From contig NC_057795.1 of the NCBI RefSeq assembly GCF_018294505.1, forward strand, positions 228,884,643 through 228,948,642: a stretch of DNA of 64,000 nt, in the 5' to 3' direction. The position numbers and the translations under genes were made by a program. The DNA comes from Triticum aestivum (Eukaryota > Streptophyta > Magnoliopsida > Poales > Poaceae). The notes beneath the pieces were generated by a model. It was not told where the DNA came from and searched no databases. It saw only the letters and a list, made by a program, of their open reading frames with translations. Shown one piece after another: positions 55,334 to 64,000 of the stretch (positions are counted from its first letter, which is position 1; the number at the start of each line of letters is the position of its first letter).

Positions 55334-58300
55334 TGTAACATCCTAGATTTTGGCCCTTTTCTTTTTCTTTTGATTTATTTGGTTTTTGCTCTGTTTTTCT
55401 TTATGGAGCGGTTTTGTGGCCTTGCCACCTGGGAAATCATCCTCATTCCCCCTCCCAAGTGGCTCATCATTCTAAAAACCTTGCCAAGATCATGTCACTT
55501 CACTCCTTGACCAAACCCTAAAATCTTTTTCTAGGGAATATTCATTTTTCTATTAAAGAAATAGCCCTATCTACCCTAGGTTGTGAAGCAACCCATATTT
55601 CTATCCATCCAAAAATTCCCAATTAATTCTCATAATTCCTTTGGGTCATATATAGCTCAAATGTGTCCAAACATTTCCTTGACTAGTTCAAAAATAATTC
55701 CCCAATATTCATTTTTCTATTCTGCCCTAAATGGCACTTTTGAAGGAAGTGTCATTTATATTTTTCCTAGTGGCTCCCAACCTTTTTGTGCATGTTTATT
55801 TGTCCAAATAATTGCCTCATGCACAAGGTCAACTTTATTTGCCTAGCCAATCTTCCTCGCAGAATTTTCAAGGTTTCTGTCAGATAGAAGGCTTTGTGAA
55901 GGAAGTACTAGCTAGGAGTACCCAAATGAGTTGAACTTTTGCACACTCCTTAATGTTCTCATATTAACCCCCTCCACCCGTTACCAGCCCCATCCAAATA
56001 TCTATGTGAGCACAAGAGAAAATCTTTGATTCTGGCAATATTTTTAGGTTGTGAAGCAAGTGTATTTTATATGGCTTCAAAAATCCTGATAAATTACCAG
56101 CTCATCCTTATCCCCATAAAACATCTCTCCACCCAATTTGGCATCATTTCAATGAGCCATTTGATCACCAAAATTATTCAAAGTTTCTGGATAGAAATGA
56201 TGTTTGTGAAGCAAGTACCATTTTGGTGAACCCATTTGGTATGAGCTTTTTACAACATCTTTATATGTTCATATAATGAGGATTTGCCAAGTTGCATCCC
56301 ATTCCATAACTCCAGGTGAGTGCATCATCCAAATTTAGTTTCTGACCAGATTTGGCAGTTGCAAAGCAACTATATTGAATCTTGGTTCAAATCCCCTCAA
56401 AAACCCTAGGATCTTAGTCCTTCCTACGTTAATCATCCAAGTCAACTCCATTGACCCCAATCACGTTCCTGTTGATTAACAGTGCTCTGCCAAGTTTGAT
56501 GCAGTAAACTTCAGAGCTTAGTTACCATTTAAACATAGCACCCCAGATCAAGCCAATGCATCATCAATGCTCCACCCTGGAAGGACTAGCTCCCAGACAT
56601 AGTTTGCCATCCTCTACAGCCCTCCCCGTGCCATGTCGTGTGGTGACCGTGCAGCTGGCACACACATTGCATTCTCTGTGCACAGTGGCCGTGTCCAGTG
56701 GCTGTTTGTGCTTCGGCATCGCTCCCTCTCGTCGTCTTAGAGCGCGTGAGCATGTCCAGTAGCTGCATCTCGTCGTCGTTGTTCCCCTGGACCCCTCTCC
56801 CCCTCCGTCAGCTTCCTCACTGACGCAAAACCGCCGCGTGCCCACAGGCGTACAATGGAGATTTGGCGCTGCTCGTCGCCGTCATCATCCTCCCCATGCT
56901 CCATTGGCCTTCTCCTCCCCGTGAGACAATCCACTGCTCCTCCTGCATCGTCTGCCTCCGAGCTCACGAGCGTGGGCACGCGTCTGCGGCGCCGGGCACG
57001 CATCCGCGGCAGTGCCAGCTCGGCCTCCTCACCTCGCGCCCATATAAGGCCTCCCCCGAGCCCTCCGAGCGCTCCAAGCTCTCCCTCTCCCTCCCAGCAA
57101 CCTCCCCGACCAATCTGTTCGACTCCAGAGCCCCTGATCGACTCGGTTGGCCGCCATGGCCGCCGCAGCCATGCTCCCCGATTGGCTCGAGCCGAAGCCC
57201 CCCTCGCTCGTCTTTCACCTCTAGTAGATCACCTAGCCACCAAAGCCTCCCCCGCATCTCCCCGTTCGTCGTAGGAGTCGCCAGGGCCTCGTCTTCAAAA
57301 TCTGGCCAGAGCCTCGTCCGCTGCAACCGCGGCTCCCATCGACGCCGACCTCCTTGGGCTATTTGGATGGTCCAGGGCGGCGTGGCTTGGCCTCCTGAGC
57401 ACGCCGGTAGGTGGCACGGTGCGGGAGGTGGAAGGAGCCGCCGGCGGTCGTCGTCGGGGCGGTCGGCCTCGCCTCTGTCCTGCTCCGTCGGGGGAAAGAA
57501 GAAGAAGGCCAGGAGGAGAGAGAAAGGTAGGGTGGGACCTGCGTGTCAGCGTCCGAGCTCGCTGACCCCACCCCGCTGATGTGGTTAAGTGAAAGCGTAT
57601 TTCCCTGATTGCGCTTTTTGTTTTTCTGTCTAGGCCCTGTTTGAAAATATTTTCATTACAGATGGGTCCCTGGCAGTCAAACATTCATATCTTTTTAACC
57701 GTAGCTCCAAATCAGGTGACTCCAAAGCCTACTTCTTTGTTTCGTCGAGCCCGTTATGACGGATCCATTTTCACCATGTTTTAACATTCTGAAAATTACC
57801 ATTATGCCCTTACCCTTATTCAGCCCCCTTCGAGAGAGTACGATTTCCGGCGATTCGTTCCGCGAGTTTCTTGCACTTCCTCCCGGTGATTTCTTCCACC
57901 CCAGACAAGCCACACCCTCCATTTGTATCACGTAATGCAGTGACATGGTTTAAATTATTTGAACTTGTTTAAAATATTGCTTTAGCTACATGACCTGTGC
58001 ATGGCATTTTCTCGGAGTATTATTTTGATCTTGTTGTTGCCATGCTATTGTTTGGATTACTAGGAGTTATGCTTGTAGTTTATGAGTACCATGTTGCCAC
58101 TGGAGTATTAGTGGTTGATGTTATGATTGTTTTCATGATGATATCTGTTATTATATTTTGGGGTATTACTTTGGATGTCATGCTGCCTTTGGATTATTAG
58201 TGGTTAGTATGACTATTTTCATGATGCTAGTTGATGTTCTCTTACTTTTGCTTGGAGTATTATGCTCGGAGATGATGTTTACATGTGAATCTTAGCTGGA

Positions 58301-58570
58301 TAGCTTTATTCTTGTAATTGGGGTAGTAGGATTACTATTTTTGGATTCATCATGAGAGTAGTGTTGTGCTACCCTTGGAGTATTTTGAGATGTGATATTA
58401 TGCTTGGATTATTTGTTGGATATTGCTATGACTTGGATTATAGTTTGATAGTTGACATCGGAGTATCAATTATCACAGTTATATTTTTGGGTTTAAATTC
58501 CGTCATTAAGTTGGTCAGGTGCCACCGAACCGAGCTTTTTCCAGTGCAACCACATTGGCCTTTTATGCCT
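55334..58570 (+). mobile_element. Long LTR of a probable Gypsy element, interrupted
   Basis: Starts TGTAACATCCTAGATTTTGG, a start common to large grass Gypsy LTRs. The left 1.2 kb is AT-rich; 56550-57580 is GC-rich with many CpG, and CCCATATAAGGC near 57040 could be a TATA box. Long open frames in the GC-rich part (for example 56863-57579) are low-complexity Pro/Ser/Arg and have no recognised domain, so I treat them as chance. The LTR has no end before it is cut at 58570 by the next element. Confidence 0.6.
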
Positions 58571-59391
58571 TGATACGTCCATTTTGCATCATGCTTTTAT
58601 ATCGATATTTATTGCATTATAGGCTATTATTACACGTTATGTCACAATACTTATGGCTATTCTCTCTTATTTTACAAGGTTTTTCATGAAGAGGGAGAAT
58701 GCTGGCAGCTGGGATTCTGGGCTGGAAAAGGAGCAAATATTGGAAACCTATTCTGCACATCTCCAAAAGTCCTGAAACTCCACGAAAGTCATTTTTGGAA
58801 TTAATAAGAATTATTGAGCGAAAGAAGTACCAGAGGGGGCCCACACCCTGGCCACGAGGGTGGGGGCGCCCCCACCCCTACTGGGCGCGCCCCTGCCTCG
58901 TGGGCCCCCTGTTGGCCCTTCGGTGCCCATCTTCTGCTATATGAAGTCTCTTACCTTGGAAAAAATCATAAGCAACCTTATGGGACGAAACTCCGCTGCC
59001 ACAAGGGGAACCAATCTAGGGCTCCAGCGGAGCTGTTCTGCTGGGGAAACATCCCTCCGGGAGGGGGAAATCATCACCATCGTCATCACCAACGATCCTC
59101 TCATCGGGAGGGGGTCAATCTCCATCAACATCTTCACCAGCACCATCTCCTCTCAAACCCTAGTTCATCTCTTGTATCCAATCTTGTATCAAAACCACAA
59201 AATTGGTACCTGTGGGTTGCTAGTAGTGTTGATTACTCCTTGTAGTTGATGCTAATTGGTTTATCTGGTGGAAGATCATATGTTCAGATCCTTAATGCAT
59301 ATTAATACCCCTCTGATCTTGAACATGAATATGCTTTATGAGTAGTTACGTTTGTTCCTGAGGACATGGGTGAAGTCTTGCTATTAGTAGT
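58571..59391 (+). mobile_element. Athila-type Gypsy LTR, 5' part, plus strand
   Basis: Starts TGATACGTCCATTTTGCATC, typical of Triticeae Athila-type LTRs. Carries a GC-rich promoter-like stretch (58830-58920) and then transcript-like sequence, with no coding role. Cut at 59391 (…TTAGTAGT) by the minus-strand LTR that follows. Confidence 0.75.
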
Positions 59392-60458
59392 TGATGTCTA
59401 CTACACAACCTTCTTCTTGTAGATGTTGTTGGGCCTCCAAGTGCAGAGGTTTGTAGGACAGTAGCAAATTTCCCTCAAGTGGATGACCTAAGGTTTATCA
59501 ATCCGTGGGACACGTAGAATGAAGATGGTCTCTCTCAAACAACCCTGCAACCAAATAACAAAGAGTCTCTTGTGTCCCCAACACACCCAATACAATGGTA
59601 AATTGTATAGGTGCACTAGTTCGGCGAAGAGAAGGTGATACAAGTGTAATATGGATGGTAGATATAGGTTTTTGTAATATGAAAATATAAAAACAGCAAG
59701 GTAACTAATGATAAAAGTGAGCGTAAACACTATTGCAATGGTAGGAAACAAGGCCTAAGGTTCATACTTTCACTAGTGCAAGTTCTCTCAACAATAATAA
59801 CATACTTGGATCATATAACTATCCCTCAACATGCAACAAAGAGTCACTCCAAAGTCACTAATAGTGGAGAACAAACGAAGAGATTATTGTAGGGTACAAA
59901 ACCACCTCAAAGTTATCTTGTTGCTTGATCTATTCAAGAGTCTATAGTAAAATAACACGAAGCTATTCTTTCCTTTTGATCTATCATAGAGTTCATACTG
60001 GAGTAACACCTTAAGACACAAATCAACCAAAACCCTAATGTCACCTAGATACTCCATTGTCACCTCAAGTATCCGTGGGCATGATTATACGATATGCATC
60101 ACACAATCTTAGATTCATCTATTCAACCAACACAAAGTACTTCAAAGAGTGCCCCAAAGTTTCTACCGGAGAGTCAATACGAAAATGTGTGCCAACACCT
60201 ATGCATAAGTTCATTGAACCCTCAAATTGATCACCAAAACATACATCAAGTAGATCACGTGAATATCCCATTGTCACCACAGATAAGCACGGCAAGACAT
60301 ACATCAAGTGTTCTCAAATCCTTAAAGACTCAATCCGATAAGATAACTTCAAGAGGAAAACTCAATTCATCACAAGAGAGTAGAGGGGGAGAAACATCAT
60401 AAGATCCAACTATAATAGCAAACTCGCGATACATCAAGATCGTATCACCTCAAGAATA

Positions 60459-60493
<35 letters not shown>

Positions 60494-61078
60494 AAACACA
60501 TAGCTACCTGTACATACCCTCAGCCCCGAGGGTGAACTACTCCCTCCTCGTCATGGAGAGCGCCGGGATGATGAAGATGACCACTGGTAATCGATTCCCC
60601 CTCCGGCGCTCTCCATGATGAGGTTTTTGGTGGCTAAAGAGGCTTGCGGTGGCGGAACTCCCGATCTATCTTGTTCCCCGAAGGTTTTAGGGTATATGGA
60701 CTTATATAGGCGAAAGAAGTCGGTCAGGGGAGCCTCGAGGGGCCCAAGAGGGTGGAGGGCGCGCCCAGGGGGGTGGGCGCGCCCCCTTGCCTCGTGGTCT
60801 CCTCGAAGCTTCCCCGACTTCAGCTCCACGTCTCCTGGATCACGTTTGTTCCAAAAATCATGCTCCCGAAGGTTTCATTCCGTTTGGACTCCGTTTGATA
60901 TTCCTTTTCTTCGAAACACTAAAATAGGCAAGAAAACAACAATTTGGGTTGGGCCTCCGGTTAATAGGTTAGTCCCAAAAATAATACAAAAGTGCTTAGT
61001 AAAGCCCATAAACATCCAAAACAGATAATATAATAACATGAATGCTTCATAAATTATAGATACGTTGGAGACGTATCA
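59392..61078 (-). mobile_element. 3' LTR of an Athila-type Gypsy element (Sabrina-like)
   Basis: 1,687 bp, TG...CA. Minus-strand start TGATACGTCTCCAACGTATC at 61078; end at 59392 (plus strand TGATGTCTACTACACAAC). On the minus strand the sequence before it is AAGCTTGGGGATGC, the polypurine-like tract of this group. The outer flank GTAGT (59387-59391) should recur at the other end, outside the window. Confidence 0.82.
60465..60491. repeat. (GA)n microsatellite
   Basis: About 13 uninterrupted AG/GA units inside the LTR. Confidence 0.9.
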
Positions 61079-62850
61079 GCATCCCCAAGCTTAATTCTTG
61101 CTCGTCCTCGAGTAGGTAAATGATAAAAGAAAGAATTTATGAAGTGTGAATGCTAGTAGGTGCACAAGTTTGATCAATGATAATTTCAATCACCTTTTCT
61201 AGCATGATTATATGTCATAACAGTAGTTCATCTCATAAAACTTCTCAAGATCAAGTAACAAGCTATTCACATGTTAAAGCATAGACCATAAACTTTCTTG
61301 AAAACTAGCAAACTTCATTCTCAGTCATCAAACAATTACAATTCATCTTATTTTCAAGAAGAGTCTATGTCAGAGCTTTGATTTAGCAAACTCCACATAC
61401 TCAACTATCATATAGTCTTCCATGATTGCTACCACTCAAGGCATATTCTTAGAACAAATAGCATCCATCGAACACAGAGAAAGATAGGGGCTTAGTGTTT
61501 CGCCTCCCAACTCACTTATCATATAGATAATTGTTAACAAAAATAATTCATGATCAAATATATTTGTATGGCCATATATGCTTAGATCTTTGCCCAACAC
61601 ACAGTGCTTCCCAACTAAAGAGTAGGTAGGAATGAGAAGGAATACTACTGACTCTTGCATAAAAGTAAAAGATAGGCCCTTCACGGAGGGAAGCAGGGAT
61701 TTGCAGAGGTGCCAGAGCTCGATTTTGAAATAGAGATGAAAATAATTTTGAGAAGTATGCTTTCATTGTCAACATAACAACCAAGAGTTCCCAATATCTT
61801 CCATACTACATACATTATAGGCGGTTCCCAAACAGAATGGTAAATTTTTTACTCCCCCTCCACCAACAATCACACTCCACGGCTTGTCCAAAACAACGGG
61901 TGCCGTCCAACTAACATCAATCCAGGGGGAGTTTTGTTTGCAATTATTTTTGATTTTATTTTGATCTTCTGATCATGGGACTGGGCATCCCAGTTACCAG
62001 ACATTTTTCTCGTGAATGATGAGCGGACTCCACTCATCTTGAGAATAACCAACCTAGCATGGAAGATACTAATAGCCCCTAGTCGCTACATGAGCGATTC
62101 GGGCATACTAAACAGATTATTCTTCGAAGGTTTAGAGTTTGGCACGTGCAAATTTACTTGGAACGGTAGGTAAATACCGCATATAGGTAGGTATGGTGGA
62201 CACTCATGGAAGAAACTTGGTTCAAGGAATTTGGATGCACAAACAGTATTCCCGCTTAGTACCGATATTTTGGCTAGCAGAGGATTCTAAAAAGCAAGCA
62301 CCACATGTTGGAGGATCTATAACAATATAACTTCTATACAAATACACCCAAGCATAACTCATTATGTTGTCTTCCTTGTTCAACTTCAACTAATTTGCTC
62401 GGGTTTGAAAATAATTAATGGGGCTCACAATCATAGAAGATGTCTAAGATAGTATATTTATATGTGAAATCTCTCTTCCTTCAATATTCTTTCATGAATT
62501 GTTCAAGTGACCAATACAATGCTTGCTAACCTTCAATGAGTTTACAACCTCTACTTCTTAGATGTGAAGTCATTACTCCCCATGGGATAAGCAAATGAAA
62601 CATATATAATTTCAGATTTATGACATTCAACTCATTCAACTATTTACTCATAGGATATAAGTGAAGCACTCGAGTAAATGACAAACTACTCCAAAAAGAT
62701 ATAAGTGAAGATCAATGAGCAGCTAAATAATCATGTAACTATGCGAAGACTCTCTCCCATTTAAGAATTACAGATCTTGGTATTTCATTCAAACAGCAAG
62801 CAAAACAAAATAAAATGGTATTGCAAGGATAGCACAACTCATGTGAAGAA
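61079..62850 (-). other. 3' non-coding internal domain of the Athila-type element
   Basis: Starts (plus strand) GCATCCCCAAGCTTAATTC, the reverse of the polypurine-like tract, then 1.7 kb of AT-rich sequence without conserved frames. Athila-type elements carry a long non-coding region between pol and the 3' LTR, which this matches in place and length. It is cut at 62850 by another LTR. Confidence 0.7.
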
Positions 62851-64000
62851 TGTCAGGACCCCGACTCAATGTCACATCGATCTAGCCTGTAACACCTCAT
62901 ATCACTTTGCGGCCTCACGCACGGTATTCCCACGGGTGTCGCCTTACCTTTGCCCGGGACCGTTTGCGCCTTTTGGCTCACGTATATGATGATGTCGCTA
63001 GCATCCATATGATAAGGAGCCCGGGCTGACATGACTAGTCGTAAACCCAAAGTGGCACAGACTTACAGGGACAGGCATCCATGACCCAGCATTGAACGTG
63101 TCGGTCATCAACAAGTGGGTCCGGGCTGTAGCTCTGGGCTAGCAGGACTCCGTTAAACCGGGCTGTAGCGGGCTAACAGGACTCCGGTACTCAATGCGTG
63201 ACATTTCCCCGAAGGGACAGACACTGGAACGAAGAAGGACACATGCCGGCCAGCCTAAGTGTTCCGGAGCAGTAGCAAGCTACCATGGCTCAATGGAAAC
63301 ACTAGGAGACATTTCCCGGTAAGAGAGGCTACTAAAGATAAACAACTAGATAGTCAGATCCCACACATACCAAGCATTTCAATAACATACACACAATATG
63401 CTCGATATGTGCAAATACAACATGGCATCACAACATGACTCTACAACTCAAGTATTTATTCATTAGGCTCCGAGGAGCGAGATATTACAAACAAGGGTCT
63501 CATGACCCAACATTCAGAGCATACAAATCAAAGCACATGCGGAAGCTTAACATGTCTGAGTACAGACATCTAGAAATGAAAAATGCTGAGAAGCCTGACT
63601 ATCTACCAGATCCTGCCGAGGGCACAAGATCGTAGCTGAGGTAACAAGCTAAACGTCGAAGACCATGCGGAACTACTAGCGAGACTGAAGTCTCTCTGCA
63701 AAAACATAAAATAGGCAAACGTGAGTACAAATGTACCCAGCAAGACTTACATCAGATCTATCTACATATGCATCATTATCAACAAAGGGGATGGTGGGGT
63801 TTAACTGCAGCAAGCCAGCTTTGACTCGGTGGCTAACCTGAACTACGACCGCAATGTAACTCTTTGAGGTGGCGCACACGAGTCCACATATTCACCATAT
63901 CAATACACCACTATGGATCCGCTCCCGTCTCCCTACGAGAACGCCATCCATAGCACTCACGCTTATCTTGCGTATTTTAGAGTATCCACTTTCACTTGTC
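62851..64000 (+). mobile_element. LTR starting TGTCAGGACCCCGACTC, cut by window edge
   Basis: Begins TGTCAGGACCCCGACTCAAT at 62851, inserted in the Athila-type internal domain (flank GAGAA-like 62846-62850 = AAGAA). At least 1,150 bp of LTR-like, non-coding sequence with two GGGCTNACAGGACTCCG-like blocks near 63140 and 63170. Neither its end nor an internal domain is in the window; superfamily probably Gypsy. Confidence 0.6.

Noticed and set aside
56863..57579. Long GC-rich open frames (up to 238 codons) as a host gene
   Set aside because: Low-complexity Pro/Ser/Arg composition, open on both strands, inside an LTR; composition explains them.
59392..61078. A second 5' LTR of the element starting at 58571
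   Set aside because: Opposite orientation, and the polypurine-like tract on its right shows that it is a 3' LTR of another element.

Overview
This window is plant nuclear DNA built entirely of transposable elements. No host gene, tRNA or rRNA array was found. The families point to a Triticeae grass (wheat, Aegilops, barley or a relative): Angela/BARE-like Copia elements with ~1.74 kb LTRs, Athila-type Gypsy LTRs starting TGATACGTC or TGATACATC, and long CACTA-type DNA transposons. The species cannot be settled from sequence alone.

Layout. (1) 1-3324: remains of two minus-strand LTR retrotransposons, one Gypsy with gag start, primer-binding site and LTR. (2) 3325-6677: a truncated CACTA-like element (copy 3). 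(3) 6678-7290: an LTR fragment. (4) 7291-8614 and 18013-22861: a ~500-bp tandem array (array B), split by a complete CACTA-like element at 8615-18012. (5) 22862-54198: a minus-strand Copia element (Copia A) inserted in array B. It is split at 25801-43206 by a second complete CACTA-like copy, which itself carries a full Gypsy element at 33564-41400, and again at 44776-53483 by a complete plus-strand Copia element (Copia B). (6) 54199-55333: a truncated plus-strand Copia LTR with leader. (7) 55334-64000: four LTR elements, each cut by the next.

The notable system is the CACTA-like family. Two copies are bounded by 3-bp target duplications (CGG/TGG and CTT/CTT), so the ends are fixed. The two ends differ: one starts CACTACTGCAGG, the other CACTGGTAC. 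No transposase was seen. Between the ends lie four recurrent gene bodies: ORFa, ORFb, ORFc (an Ala-rich coiled-coil protein) and a spliced gene with a GRF-type zinc-finger motif followed by a coiled coil. ORFb and ORFc are divergent, and a ~500-bp tandem array (array A) with 3, 4 or 6 units sits between their promoters. Different subterminal repeats (84 bp and 45 bp) lie inside the two ends.

Target-site duplications give the insertion order: array B; then Copia A and the left CACTA copy; then the right CACTA copy and Copia B into Copia A; then the Gypsy into the right CACTA and a related solo LTR into the left CACTA. Coding regions are broken mostly by in-frame stops, many fitting C-to-T change at CpG, as expected for silenced, methylated repeats. 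All family names are from recognition, not from a search.
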